Shown: positions 1-10,203 of the stretch, in pieces
Numbering within the stretch: position 1 is the first letter of the stretch
Layout of the letters: the number at the start of each line of letters is the position of its first letter
NCBI RefSeq assembly: GCF_018069875.1
Contig: NZ_JAGQDF010000014.1
Span: 1-64,000 of the forward strand
Length of the DNA stretch: 64,000 nucleotides
Source: Ideonella alba
GTDB lineage: Bacteria; Pseudomonadota; Gammaproteobacteria; Burkholderiales; Burkholderiaceae_C
Reading direction: 5' to 3'
Made by a program: the position numbers and the translations under genes
The notes under the pieces: generated by a model
What the model was told of the DNA's origin: nothing
What the model saw: the letters and a program-made list of their open reading frames with translations, nothing else
The model's database searches: none

Positions 1-74
1 AGGGGGAGTTCGCTTGGCCGAAGTCAAGGAGGAGGCCGCAGGCCGGGGGACATGAGGACAAGCGAACTCCCCCT
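1..74. repeat. 16-bp inverted repeat enclosing a 42-nt spacer
   Basis: The first 16 bases, AGGGGGAGTTCGCTTG, are repeated as an exact reverse complement at 59-74. The GC-rich spacer contains a smaller GGCC-GCA-GGCC self-complementary core. The element lies just downstream of livF on the minus strand, so its transcript could fold into a long hairpin that ends or protects the liv mRNA. The window ends at base 1, so a following U tract cannot be checked. A dispersed palindromic repeat is the main alternative. Confidence 0.55.
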
Positions 75-132
75 CGCACGCCGCACCACACCGACGCAGT
101 CAGACCAACGGGCGCTCCGGGCAGGAGCCGCC

Positions 133-840
133 TCAGTGCTGCCCGACCCCCAACCACGCATCCAGCGGCGTTGGGTCAGCCAGCAAGGCTTCGCTGGTGG
201 CGCGGTAGGCGATGCTGCCGCGGTCCAGCACGATGGCGTCGTCGGTGACGCCCAGCACCATCTGCGGGTGCTGTTCCACCACGATCGAGGGCAGGCCCTC
301 GTCGCGGGCGACACGGCGGATCGCCCGCAGCAGTTCTTCCACGATGATCGGCGCCAGGCCCTCCAGCGGCTCATCGAGCAGCAGCAGCTTGGGGTTCAGC
401 ACCAAGGCGCGGGCGAAGGCCAGCATCTGCTGTTCGCCGCCGCTGAGCTGGGTGCCCAGGTTCTGGCGGCGCTCGGCCAGGCGCGGGAAGAGTTGGTACA
501 CGCGCTCGGGCGACCAGGGGCCGGGGCGCATCACTGCGGTCAGATTCTCGTGCACCGTGAGCGACTTGAAGATGTTGCGCTCCTGCGGCACCCAGCCGAT
601 GCCGGCGGCGGCGCGGCGGTGCGAGGGCAGGGCGTGCAGCGCCTGACCGGCCAGCGTGATCGTGCCGGCGTGGCGGCGCGCGGCGCCGGCCAGCGTGTCG
701 ATCAGCGTGGTCTTGCCGGTGCCGTTGCGGCCCAGCAGCGCCAGCGAGCGGCCTTCGGGGAGGGTGAAGGAGACGTCCTGCAGCACCACGGCCTCGCCGT
801 GGCCGCAGGTCAGGTGTTGCACGTCCAGCAGCGCAGCCAT
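133..840 (-). CDS. livF: Branched-chain amino-acid ABC transporter, ATP-binding protein LivF
   Basis: The 235-residue cytoplasmic ATPase is one of two that power high-affinity uptake of branched-chain amino acids or related amides. Walker A GRNGTGKTT lies at residues 37-45, the ABC signature LSGGEQQ at 132-138 and Walker B LLLLDEP at 152-158, in the usual order and at LivF length. It is the last gene of the livK-H-M-G-F run and starts 2 bases after the livG stop. The substrate could be urea or another amide in a different HAAT system, but no urea-cycle or urease gene is nearby, so amino acids are the better call. Confidence 0.93.
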   Translation of the reverse strand: MAALLDVQHLTCGHGEAVVLQDVSFTLPEGRSLALLGRNGTGKTTLIDTLAGAARRHAGTITLAGQALHALPSHRRAAAGIGWVPQERNIFKSLTVHENLTAVMRPGPWSPERVYQLFPRLAERRQNLGTQLSGGEQQMLAFARALVLNPKLLLLDEPLEGLAPIIVEELLRAIRRVARDEGLPSIVVEQHPQMVLGVTDDAIVLDRGSIAYRATSEALLADPTPLDAWLGVGQH

Positions 841-842
841 GC

Positions 843-1609
<767 letters not shown>

Positions 1610-1613
<4 letters not shown>

Positions 1614-2575
1614 GCGTTGCCCTTCCTGAACCAGCGCCACGGCCGCAGCAGCCGGTCGCGGCCCACCAGCATCAGCAGCACCAGGAAAGCGCCGATCCAG
1701 AAGGTCCAGTACTGGGCGGTGAAGGCACTCAGCACATCGTGCAGCACCTTGAAGGCGATCGCGCCGGCCAGGCCGGCCCACAGCCAGCCGGCGCCGCCGA
1801 TCACCAGCGCCAGCATGATGTCGGCGCTGCGGTGGAAGTCGAGCACGTCCAGCGACGCAAAGCCGGTGGTCTGCGCCAGCAGCGCACCCGCCAGGCCAGC
1901 CAGCGCGGCGCCCAGCGTGTAGGCCACGGCCAGCCGCCCTTGCACGCTCATGCCGGCGCTGGCCAGGCGCAGGCGGTTGTCGCGCAGCGCCTCCAGCGAG
2001 ACGCCGAAAGGCGATTGCAGCACCCGCCGCACCAGCACGAAGACGACGAACAGCACCGCCAGCGAGTAGAACGAGGCCACGCGCGCGCCCAGGTCGAACT
2101 CGAACTGGCCCAGCAGCGGGCCCATCAGCACGCCCTGCAGGCCGTCGGCGCCGCCGGTCAGGCCGTCGAACTTGTTGGCCAATTCGTACAGCACGCCGGC
2201 CACACCCATGGTCACCATCAGCCGCGTCAGGTCGGTGCCGCGCACGATCATCGGGCTGGTCAGCGCGCCCAGCAGCGCGGCCAATGCGGCGCCCACCGCC
2301 AGGCCCAGCAGCGGGTCGGGGTGCAGGTGCTTGGCAAACAGCGCCGCGCCGTAGGCGCCCACGCCGAAGAAGGCCGCATGGCCCAGCGACACGATGCCGG
2401 CATAGCCCAGCACGATGTCCAGCGACAGCGCGAAGAGGGCCGTGATCGCGATGTCATTGATCAGCGCGGCATGCTGGGGCAGCGCGATCGGTGCGGCCCA
2501 GATCAGCACCCACAGCGCGAGCTCCCAGGGCTTCCAGCGGGCCGGGGCGAGCAGCCGGGCGGACAGATCGCTCAT
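1610..2575 (-). CDS. livM: Branched-chain amino-acid ABC transporter, permease LivM
   Basis: The 321-residue inner-membrane permease is rich in hydrophobic segments. It carries the LivM-type block GYAGIVSLGHAAFFGVGAYG, which resembles the EAA-like loop region of HAAT permeases. The chosen ATG at 2575 shares one base with the livH stop (TGATG), and the frame is open 13 codons further upstream. It would pair with LivH to form the channel and with LivG and LivF as motor. The C-terminus ends in a short basic tail, as is common in LivM. Confidence 0.9.
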
Positions 2576-3444
2576 CAGCGCTTCTCCCGCGTGAACAGGC
2601 CCTGCGGACGCCACAGCAGGATGGCGATCATCAGCACATAGACGATGAAGGCGCCCAGCTTGGGCACGTAGTACTTGCCCAGCACGTCAGCGCAGCCCAG
2701 CAGCAATGCGGCCAGCAGCGGGCCGGTGATGGAGCTGGTGCCGCCCACCGCGCAGACGATCAGGAAATAGACCATGTACTTCAGCGGGAAGCTGGGCTCC
2801 AGCCCCAGCAGGTCCGCGCCCAGCGCGCCGCCCAGGCCGGCCAGGCCCGAGCCCACCGCGAAGGTCAGCAGGAAGACGCGGTCGACCGGAATGCCCAGGC
2901 CGGCGGCCACGCGCGGGTCATCCACCGCGGCGCGCAGCCGGCTGCCGAAGCGGGTGCGGCTGAGCACCGCCTGCAGCGCCAGCGCCAGCACCAGGCAGAC
3001 CGCGATCACGAACAGCCGGTAGTGGCCCATGCCCAGTTGCCAGGCGCCGTCGCCGAACTCGAAGCGCCCGCGCAGCCACTCGGGGGTCTGGATCGTCACC
3101 GGCGATGAGCCCACCGCATAGTCCACCGCCGCCACCGCCATGAAGGTCAGGCCGATCGAGAACAGCACCTGGTCCAGGTGGGGGCGGCCGTAGAGGTGGC
3201 GGTAGAGCAGCCGCTCGGCCAGCGCGCCGGCCAGCGCGGTCAGGACGAAGGCCGCCGGCAGGCAGGCCAGGAAGGGCCAGCCGTGGTGGTGCATCAGCAC
3301 CGCCAGCACATAGCCGCCGGCCATCGCGAAGGCGCCGTGCGCGAGGTTGATGAAGTTCATCAGCCCCATCGTCACGGCCAGCCCCAGCGCCAGCACGAAC
3401 AGCAGCATGCCGTAGGCGATGCCGTCGAACAGCAGGGTCAGCAT
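2575..3444 (-). CDS. livH: Branched-chain amino-acid ABC transporter, permease LivH
   Basis: This 289-residue membrane protein starts directly with a hydrophobic segment and contains the LivH-type motif MGLMNFINLAHGAFAMAGGY. Eight or so hydrophobic stretches fit the family. It is the first of the two permeases and sits 23 bases after the livK stop. With LivM it forms the transmembrane path for substrate delivered by LivK. Length and hydropathy are ordinary and nothing looks damaged. Confidence 0.92.
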   Translation of the reverse strand: MLTLLFDGIAYGMLLFVLALGLAVTMGLMNFINLAHGAFAMAGGYVLAVLMHHHGWPFLACLPAAFVLTALAGALAERLLYRHLYGRPHLDQVLFSIGLTFMAVAAVDYAVGSSPVTIQTPEWLRGRFEFGDGAWQLGMGHYRLFVIAVCLVLALALQAVLSRTRFGSRLRAAVDDPRVAAGLGIPVDRVFLLTFAVGSGLAGLGGALGADLLGLEPSFPLKYMVYFLIVCAVGGTSSITGPLLAALLLGCADVLGKYYVPKLGAFIVYVLMIAILLWRPQGLFTREKR

Positions 3445-3467
3445 GGCGCGCGATCAGCCGCTGCGGC

Positions 3468-4634
3468 TCACTTTGTCTTGCCGGGGTCCTTGACCGACTT
3501 CTGCACGTCGAACTCGACGTTCCAGAGCTGGCCGTCCTTCTTCTCGACGCGGCGGGTGTAGATGTCCTGCACGATCTCGCGCGTCTGTGCGTCGATCAGG
3601 ATCTGGCCGCGCGGGCTCTCGAAGACCTGGCCCTTGAGCGCCGCCATCAGCGCGTCGTTGCCGGCGCCCTTGCTGGCGTTCAGGCCGTTGTAGAGCAGGC
3701 GCATGCCGTCCCAGCCGCCGACCGCCATGAAGTTGGGGCGGAACTTGTGCATGGCCTGGAAGTCGGCGACGAACTTCTTGTTCATCGGGCTGGGGTGGGC
3801 GGCCGAGTAGTGCTGGGTGGTGACCACGCCCAGCGCCACGTCGCCCATGTCATTGAGCTGATCGTCATCAGTGATGTCGCCGGTGCCGATCAGCTTGATG
3901 CCGGCCTTGTCCAGACCGCGCTCGCCGAACTGCTTCATGAACTGCGCCCCCTGGCCCGAGGGCAGGAAGACAAACAGCGCGTCGGGCTTGGCGTCGCGCA
4001 CCTTCTGCAGCACCGGCGCGAAGTCGGGGCTGCGCAGCGGGGTGCGCAGCTTTTCGAGCACCTGGCCGCTGTTGAGCAGGATGCGGTCGCTGAAGTACTT
4101 CTCGGCGTCGTTGCCGGGGCCGTAGTCGGTGACCAGGGTCACCACCTTCTTGATGCCGTTCTTCGGCGCCCAGTCGCCCATCGCCACCGCGGCCTGCGGC
4201 AGCGTGAAGCTGGTGCGGGTGATGTAGGGCGAGGCCTCGGTGATGGCCGAGGTGGCCGCGGCCATCACCACCATCGGGGTCTTGCTCTGCGTGGCAATCG
4301 GCGCCGTGGCCAGCGCCAGCGGCGTCAGGCCGAAGCCGGCCAGCGCCACCACCTTGTCGTTGACCACCAGTTCCTGGGCCAGACGGCGGGTGTTGTCGGC
4401 CACGCCGGCGTCGTCCTTGATCAGCACCTCGACCGTCTTGCCGCCGGCCTTCTTGCCGTTCTGCGCCTGGAACAGCTGGATCGCGGCGGCGATCTGCTTG
4501 CCGGTGGACGCGCTCTGGCCGGTCATCGGCAGGATCACACCGATCTTCACGGTGTCGGCCTGGGCATGGGCGCTCAGTGGGGCGGCCAACGCGGTGGCGC
4601 AGGCCAGGGCGATCAGATGGCGACGACGGGTCAT
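3468..4634 (-). CDS. livK: Branched-chain amino-acid ABC transporter, periplasmic binding protein
   Basis: The 388-residue protein begins with a Sec signal peptide (MTRRRHLIALACATALAAP, predicted cleavage after AHA). A type I periplasmic-binding fold follows, with the typical opening DTVKIGVILPMTGQSASTG. The start at 4634 has a GGAG ribosome-binding site just upstream; the frame is open 24 codons further without a better site. It would capture substrate in the periplasm and deliver it to LivHM. As the first gene of the unit, its promoter should lie in 4635-4771. Exact ligand specificity cannot be read from the sequence. Confidence 0.9.
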   Translation of the reverse strand: MTRRRHLIALACATALAAPLSAHAQADTVKIGVILPMTGQSASTGKQIAAAIQLFQAQNGKKAGGKTVEVLIKDDAGVADNTRRLAQELVVNDKVVALAGFGLTPLALATAPIATQSKTPMVVMAAATSAITEASPYITRTSFTLPQAAVAMGDWAPKNGIKKVVTLVTDYGPGNDAEKYFSDRILLNSGQVLEKLRTPLRSPDFAPVLQKVRDAKPDALFVFLPSGQGAQFMKQFGERGLDKAGIKLIGTGDITDDDQLNDMGDVALGVVTTQHYSAAHPSPMNKKFVADFQAMHKFRPNFMAVGGWDGMRLLYNGLNASKGAGNDALMAALKGQVFESPRGQILIDAQTREIVQDIYTRRVEKKDGQLWNVEFDVQKSVKDPGKTK

Positions 4635-4771
4635 GGCGGCACTCCTGTCAGGCGAGGGGAGCGCCGATTGTGGGCAGCGCCCGCCCGCCCCGGCCCTAGG
4701 GTCCACCCGCAGCGGACGGCATGGCCGACCGATAGCTGCTATCGCCGTCCGGCATGGCGGACAATCGGCGC

Positions 4772-5035
4772 ATGCCGCCCGAACAGCCCACCCAGCCGGT
4801 CCCCCAGGTCGACAAGTTCCGACCCATCAACCGCCGCCAGCGCCTGAAGATCATCGCCCTGACCGTGGCGGTGGTGGTGGCGCTGTGGAGCCTGCTGCTG
4901 CTGCGTCCGGGCGCCCACCCGCGCGCGATCCCGGGCGTGACGCCCGCCCCCTGCAAGGCCGGCCAGACCCAGAACTGCATCGGTGGGCAGGCCAATGTGA
5001 CGCTGCTGCCGGCCGCGTCGGCGGCCAGCCGCTGA
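4772..5035 (+). CDS. Small single-pass membrane protein of unknown function
   Basis: The 87-residue protein has a basic N-terminal stretch (FRPINRRQRLK), one strong membrane segment (about IIALTVAVVVALWSLLLL) and a short exterior tail with two cysteines (CKAGQTQNC). The topology suggests an inner-membrane anchor with a periplasmic tail, possibly closed by a disulfide. A hexamer GACAAT lies 6 bases before this ATG and no Shine-Dalgarno is visible, so the mRNA may be leaderless. Another in-frame ATG lies 18 bases upstream, at 4754. It is transcribed divergently from livK. I do not recognise the family. Confidence 0.6.
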   Translation: MPPEQPTQPVPQVDKFRPINRRQRLKIIALTVAVVVALWSLLLLRPGAHPRAIPGVTPAPCKAGQTQNCIGGQANVTLLPAASAASR

Positions 5036-7060
5036 TCACCAGATCCGGATCCGCTCGTCCGGCGCCTTCCACATCTTGTCGCCCGAGCGGGTGCTGAAGG
5101 CGTCGTGGAAGCCGTCGTGGTTCACCGCGGCGCCATTGGCGCGGTACTCGGGCGGCGAGTGCGGGTCGGTGGCCAGCAGCTGCAGCGTGCGCTCGGGCCG
5201 GGTCTTCTCGCGCCAGGCCTGCGCCCAGCCCAGGAAGAAGCGCTGTGAGCCGCTGAGGCCGTCGATCACCGGCGCCGCCTGGTCGCCCAGGGAGCGCCGG
5301 TAGGCCTTGTAGGCAACCTGCAGGCCCGACAGGTCGGCGATGTTCTCGCCCAGCGTCAGCTTGCCGTCGAGCGAGCGCCCGGGCAGCGGCTGGTAGCTGC
5401 TGTACTGGCTGACCAGGCGCTGGCCCAGGGCGTCAAAAGCCTGGCGGTCGGCGTCGGTCCACCAGTTGCGCAGCGCGCCATCGCCGTCGAACTGGCTGCC
5501 GCTGTCGTCGAAGCCGTGGCTGATCTCGTGGCCGATGACCGCACCGATCGCGCCGTAGTTGACCGCGTCATCGGCCTCGGGGTCGAAGAAGGGCGGACGC
5601 AGGATGGCGGCCGGGAAGACGATCTCGTTGGCCATCGGGTTGTAGTAGGCGTTGACGGTCTGCGGCGTCATGCCCCACTCGCTGCGGTCCACCGGCTGGT
5701 CGACCTTGCGCGCCTGTCGCGCCCACTCGAACTGCGCGGCGCGCCGCAGGTTGCCCAGCGCGTCACCCGGGCGCACCTCCAGACCGCTGTAGTCGCGCCA
5801 GCGCTCGGGGTAGCCGATCTTCACCGCATACTTGGCCAGCTTGGCCTGGGCCTGCACGCGGGTCTCGGGGGACATCCACGACAGCTGGTCGATCGAGTCC
5901 TTGTAGGCCGCCAGCAGGTTGTTCACCAGCCGCAGCATCTTGGCCTTGTGCTCGGGCGGGAAATGGCGCGCCACATAGAGCTGGCCCACGCCCTCGCCCA
6001 GCGCGCTGTTGACCTGGCGCACCGCCTGCTGCCAGCGCGGGCGCGGGCTCTGGGTGCCATTGATGGCCTTGCCGTGGAAGGCGAAGTGCGCGTCGCGCAG
6101 CGCCTTGGGCAGGGCCGGCGCCAGGTCGTCGAGCAGGTGCAGCTTGGCGTAGAGCTTCCAGTCGGCCAGCGGCTGCTCGGCCAGCAGCTTGGCCGCGCCG
6201 GTGACGAAGCTGGGCTGCGACAGCATCACCGAGGCCGGCGCCGGCGTGCCCGCGCCCTGCAGGAAGGCCGCCCAGTCGAAGCCCGGCGCCTTGGCGGGCA
6301 GCTCGGCCGGGGTGGCCGGGTTGTACATCTTGACCGGGTCGCGCAGCTCGGCGCTTTCCCAGTGCAGCTCGGCCAGGCGGCGCTCCAGCGCGTAGACGCG
6401 CTGCGCGGCCGCGGCCGGCTGGCGCTCGCCCGCGGCGCGCGCCAGCACGCCCAGGTAGCGCAGGTAGGCGGCGCGGGCCTGGGCCATGCGGGGGTCGCGC
6501 TGGTTCAGGTAGTAGTCACGCTCGGGCAGGCCCAGGCCGCCCTGCCAGGTCAGCAGGCGGTAGACCTGGGGGTTCTTGAAGTCGGCCTCGACCCCCAGCC
6601 CGATCGGGCTGACCGAGCCGGCCACCTGGCGGCCCAGGTAGCTGGCCAGTGCGCTGGGCGAATCGATCGCATCGACCTCGGCCAGCAGCGGACGCACCGG
6701 GGCCAGGCCGGCGCGGTCGATCGCGGCGGTGTCCAGGAAGGCGGCGTAGGTGTGGCCGATCTGGGCCTCCAGGCCCTGGGCCCGATCGCGCCGCGCGGCC
6801 ATCTCCTCGATGATCGCGCGCACCTGCTGGTCGGAGCTCTCGCCAAGTTCGACGAAGGTGCCGAATTCGGGCTTGTCGGCCGGGATGACGGTGCGCCGCA
6901 GCCATTGGCCGTTGGCGGCGCGGAAGAGGTCGTCCTGGGGACGCACGGCGCGGACGGCAGCGGCGCTGTCGAGGCCGGAGCGGGGAGCGGCGGTCAGCGC
7001 CGGGGTCGCCACGGCCAGGGCCAGCAGCAGCGACAGGGTTCGCACGCGAGAGTTCAGCAT
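5036..7060 (-). CDS. M13 (neprilysin-like) zinc metallopeptidase, PepO type
   Basis: The roughly 674-residue exported protein has a signal peptide (MLNSRVRTLSLLLALAVATPALTA). The M13 zinc motif HEISH is near residue 511, followed by ENIADLSG, which supplies the third ligand Glu. The C-terminus ends in RIRIW, the Trp-terminated tail usual in M13 enzymes. It would cut small peptides in the periplasm or at the surface. The ATG at 7060 has AGGA 9 bases upstream; another ATG at 7069 is too close to that site. It is convergent with the small membrane gene and lies downstream of the TonB receptor in the same orientation, separated by a terminator. Confidence 0.9.
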   Translation of the reverse strand: MLNSRVRTLSLLLALAVATPALTAAPRSGLDSAAAVRAVRPQDDLFRAANGQWLRRTVIPADKPEFGTFVELGESSDQQVRAIIEEMAARRDRAQGLEAQIGHTYAAFLDTAAIDRAGLAPVRPLLAEVDAIDSPSALASYLGRQVAGSVSPIGLGVEADFKNPQVYRLLTWQGGLGLPERDYYLNQRDPRMAQARAAYLRYLGVLARAAGERQPAAAAQRVYALERRLAELHWESAELRDPVKMYNPATPAELPAKAPGFDWAAFLQGAGTPAPASVMLSQPSFVTGAAKLLAEQPLADWKLYAKLHLLDDLAPALPKALRDAHFAFHGKAINGTQSPRPRWQQAVRQVNSALGEGVGQLYVARHFPPEHKAKMLRLVNNLLAAYKDSIDQLSWMSPETRVQAQAKLAKYAVKIGYPERWRDYSGLEVRPGDALGNLRRAAQFEWARQARKVDQPVDRSEWGMTPQTVNAYYNPMANEIVFPAAILRPPFFDPEADDAVNYGAIGAVIGHEISHGFDDSGSQFDGDGALRNWWTDADRQAFDALGQRLVSQYSSYQPLPGRSLDGKLTLGENIADLSGLQVAYKAYRRSLGDQAAPVIDGLSGSQRFFLGWAQAWREKTRPERTLQLLATDPHSPPEYRANGAAVNHDGFHDAFSTRSGDKMWKAPDERIRIW

Positions 7061-7210
7061 CGGGATCATTCCTGGGCCATACCGCCAGCGGCCCGATCAG
7101 GCCGCCGGCACCAACCAGCCACCCGGGTGGGGCGGCCGGCCACGAAAAGCGTCGATTCTGCCCCGACGCCCGGCCCGGCCTGCTCGGGGTTGGCCCGGCA
7201 CCGCCATGAA

Positions 7211-7237
7211 CAAGGGGCTCCCGGTGGGAGCCCCTTG
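7211..7237 (-). terminator. Hairpin terminator after the TonB-dependent receptor gene
   Basis: A perfect 12-bp stem, CAAGGGGCTCCC paired with GGGAGCCCCTTG, closes a 3-base loop. It is 37 bases past the stop of the minus-strand receptor gene. The minus-strand run after the stem is T-rich but interrupted (TTCAT), so termination may be partial. Confidence 0.7.
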
Positions 7238-7273
7238 GCGTGTCAGGTCAGCGCGGGCGCTGCCCGCGGCCGA

Positions 7274-10027
7274 TCACTTGAACTGGTAGGACGCGGTCAG
7301 GTACCAGAAGCGGCCACGCGGATCGGCAAAGGAGCCGGCGAAGCCCGCCGAGTGCGAGCCGTAGCTCGACGAGGCGACGAACGGCGGCTCGGCGTCCAGC
7401 AGGTTGCGCACGCCCAGGCCCAGGCGCGTGTTCTTGAAGCCCTTGTAGCTGACGGCCAGGTTCCAGCGCGTGGTGTCGTTGACGTTGTAGGGCTGGGCGA
7501 CACCCAGGTTGGCATCCACCACCGCCGCGGACTCGGTCCAGCCCTTGACGAAGGTGTTCTCCAGCGTGGCGCCCCACACGCCCAGGCTCCAGTCGAAGCC
7601 CAGCGTGTGCTGCCAGCGCGGGATGGGTTGCACGCCGCCGGTGGACACGCCCACATAGCTCTTGTAGGCCGAGCCCTTGCCGTTCTGCTGCTCCCACACG
7701 CTGATGTAGGTGCCGGCGAAGCTCACACCCAGCTTGCCGTACTCGCCCAGGCCGAAGCCGGCGCGCACGTCCAGGTCGAAGCCCGAGGTGCGCAGGCCGC
7801 CGAGGTTCTCCACCGGGGTGGAGATCGACGAGATGAAGCCGTCGGTGGTGCGGGTGATGCGGGTGGCGGCGTACTTGGCGTACAGCGCCGGGTCGCTCAT
7901 CAGCTGGTCACCCGAGATCACGCCGATCTGGTCGCTCTTGCGGATCGACCAGTAGTCCAGCGCCATGCTGATGTCGCGCACCGGCTCCAGCACCACGCCC
8001 ACCGAGAACTGGCGGCTCTTCTCGGGCTTGAGGTTGGGGTCGCTGGTCAGCTTGACGTTGAACTGGGTTTCGCAGCGCGGATCGTCGGCGTGGCCGGCCG
8101 GGCAGTTCGGATCGACCTGCACGTCGGCGGTGTTGGTGTTGGACGTCGGGCTGTTGACGTCCCACAGCGTGGGCGCGCGGAAGCCCGTGCCGGCGCTGGC
8201 GCGGACCATCCAGCTGCGGTCGGGCTGGATGCGCAGCTTCAGTGCGGGGTTGAAGCTGCTGCCGAAGTCGCTGTACTTGTCGTAGCGCGCGGCGGCGGTC
8301 AGCTCGACCTCCTTCATGAAGGGCATGGCCAGTTCCGAGAACAGCGCATAGGCCTTGCGGCTGGCCGAGGTGCGCGGCACCGAGCCCTCGCCGCCGATGT
8401 GGGCGCCGGCCGAGTAGTCGGCGTTGGTGGGCCGGTCGTCGGCCTTCTCCTGGCGCACATCGGTGCCCAGGGCCAGCGACATCGCGCCACCGGCGAGGCG
8501 GCCGATCTCGCGGCTCATCTTGGCGTCCACGCCGATCACGGTGCTCTTGGACTTGCGCACCACGCCCACCAGCGAGGCGTCCTTCAGCAGCTGCTGGCCG
8601 GTGGCGTCGTTCGGGCCGAAGGGGTTGACGTTGCCGCTGCGCAGCGCGGCCAGGTACGGGTCTTGCAGCAGGTAGCCGCTGTAGTTCAGCGTGCCACGGG
8701 CCTGGGCCACGCTCAGGCCGACGTCGTAGTCCCACTGGTTCCACAGGCCCGAAACGCCGGTGACCAGGCGCAACTGCTCGTTGGTGTTGTCGTTGACCCG
8801 GTTGCCCATGTCCAGCGAGCGGGTGGCGATCTCGGCGAAGCCGTCGCCATCCGGATCCCAGTCGGCCGCGGTGAAGCCCAGGCGCGTCAGCAGCGCCAGC
8901 GGGAAGTAGCGGCTGCTGGTGGGCATCAGCACGTTCGGGTAGTTGCCGTTGGGCAGCACCTTCATCGCGTCGCCGCTGATCGGCGTGGGCGCGACGCGGC
9001 CGATGGTGTGGTTGCGCGCGAACGAGGCTTCGGCGAACAGCGTGGTGTTGCTGTCCAGCGCGAAGGTGCCGCGGGTGAAGAGGTCGGACTTGGTGCTGTC
9101 GGGCAGGTTGTCCACCAGCGCCGCGTAGATCGCGCGGCAGCGCTTGATGGTGTCCACGCCGTTGGGCGCCAGGTTGCCGGTGTCCTGGACCACCGAGTTG
9201 ACCGGGTCGCAGGCCGCCATGTTGGCGCCCGGGTTGTCGTAGGCGCCCGGGGTGATGCCCACATCCATCAGGCGGCCCGGGAAGGCGCGGTAGGAGGTGG
9301 GGGGCAGCGAGCCCGGCACCTCGGTGGCGTGGCGCAGGTACAGGCCCTGGTCGACCGCCTTGATGCGGGTCTGCTTCTTGACGTTGCCGGTGACCAGCAG
9401 GTTGAACTTGTCAGTGCCCAGGTTGCCCAGGCCGTAGGCGACCGAGACGCCGGTCTCGCGGCCACCCACACCGGCCTCGGTGTCGCCGTAGCGCAGCGAG
9501 ATCTCGCCCTTGTCGTAGTCGCGGCGGGTGATGAAGTTGATCACGCCGGCCACGGCGTCGGTGCCGTAGATGGCCGAGGCGCCGTCACGCAGCACCTCGA
9601 TGCGCTCCAGCGCGGCGAAGGGGATGCTGTTCAGGTCCACCGCCACCGAGCCGCCGATCGAGCCGAAGGGGTGGCCCGCGAGGCGGCGGCCGTTGAGCAG
9701 CACCAGCGTGCTGTTCGGGCCCAGGCTGCGCATGTTGGCGTTGGAGGTGGCGTAGCCGGCGCCCTGGGTGCTGTCCGACACCAGGCCGGAGATCGCGGCG
9801 ACGCGGCGCAGCACGTCCTCCACGTTGACCGCGCCGGACTGCTCGATCTGCTCGCGGCTGATGACCGTGACCGGCAACGCCGTTTCAGAGGCGAGGCGCT
9901 TGATCGACGAGCCGGTGACCTCGACACGCTGGGTGTCGGTGGCGGTCTGGGCCTGCGCGGCGGTACCGAGCAGGCCGCTGCCAATGGCCAGGACCAGGCT
10001 GGCCGCCAAAGGGGTGCGATGGAACAT
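7274..10027 (-). CDS. TonB-dependent outer-membrane receptor
   Basis: The 917-residue outer-membrane transporter has a signal peptide (MFHRTPLAASLVLAIGSGLLGT, AQA cleavage). A TonB-box-like start QRVEVTGSSIKR is followed by a plug domain (LPVTVISREQIEQSGAVNVE, then LERIEVLRDGASAIYGTDAV). The long beta barrel ends in YLTASYQFK. The ATG at 10027 has GGAGG six bases upstream. The GSSIKR-type N-terminus and size place it with the large nutrient or siderophore receptors, but the ligand is not evident. No Fur box or riboswitch was seen in 10028-10203. The nearby M13 peptidase could process a peptide ligand, which is speculation. Confidence 0.88.
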   Translation of the reverse strand: MFHRTPLAASLVLAIGSGLLGTAAQAQTATDTQRVEVTGSSIKRLASETALPVTVISREQIEQSGAVNVEDVLRRVAAISGLVSDSTQGAGYATSNANMRSLGPNSTLVLLNGRRLAGHPFGSIGGSVAVDLNSIPFAALERIEVLRDGASAIYGTDAVAGVINFITRRDYDKGEISLRYGDTEAGVGGRETGVSVAYGLGNLGTDKFNLLVTGNVKKQTRIKAVDQGLYLRHATEVPGSLPPTSYRAFPGRLMDVGITPGAYDNPGANMAACDPVNSVVQDTGNLAPNGVDTIKRCRAIYAALVDNLPDSTKSDLFTRGTFALDSNTTLFAEASFARNHTIGRVAPTPISGDAMKVLPNGNYPNVLMPTSSRYFPLALLTRLGFTAADWDPDGDGFAEIATRSLDMGNRVNDNTNEQLRLVTGVSGLWNQWDYDVGLSVAQARGTLNYSGYLLQDPYLAALRSGNVNPFGPNDATGQQLLKDASLVGVVRKSKSTVIGVDAKMSREIGRLAGGAMSLALGTDVRQEKADDRPTNADYSAGAHIGGEGSVPRTSASRKAYALFSELAMPFMKEVELTAAARYDKYSDFGSSFNPALKLRIQPDRSWMVRASAGTGFRAPTLWDVNSPTSNTNTADVQVDPNCPAGHADDPRCETQFNVKLTSDPNLKPEKSRQFSVGVVLEPVRDISMALDYWSIRKSDQIGVISGDQLMSDPALYAKYAATRITRTTDGFISSISTPVENLGGLRTSGFDLDVRAGFGLGEYGKLGVSFAGTYISVWEQQNGKGSAYKSYVGVSTGGVQPIPRWQHTLGFDWSLGVWGATLENTFVKGWTESAAVVDANLGVAQPYNVNDTTRWNLAVSYKGFKNTRLGLGVRNLLDAEPPFVASSSYGSHSAGFAGSFADPRGRFWYLTASYQFK

Positions 10028-10203
10028 GGATCCTCCGTGGGTCGGGACGAGGGGCCCAGGCGGCCGGCTCATGACCGGGCGCCTGGTTCAAGCCGCCGAT
10101 TCTCGGAGTGCACCCCGGGGTGTTGCCAAGCAGTTTCTGGTGTGTTGCGGGCGAGTGTCGCCCTAACGAAACACTGCTCCGGGGTTCCCCGGGGGTGCCG
10201 GCC

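Noticed and set aside
1614-1781. Upstream extension of livG by 56 codons
   Set aside because: It lies wholly within livM and has no LivG-like sequence; the ATGA overlap gives the natural start.
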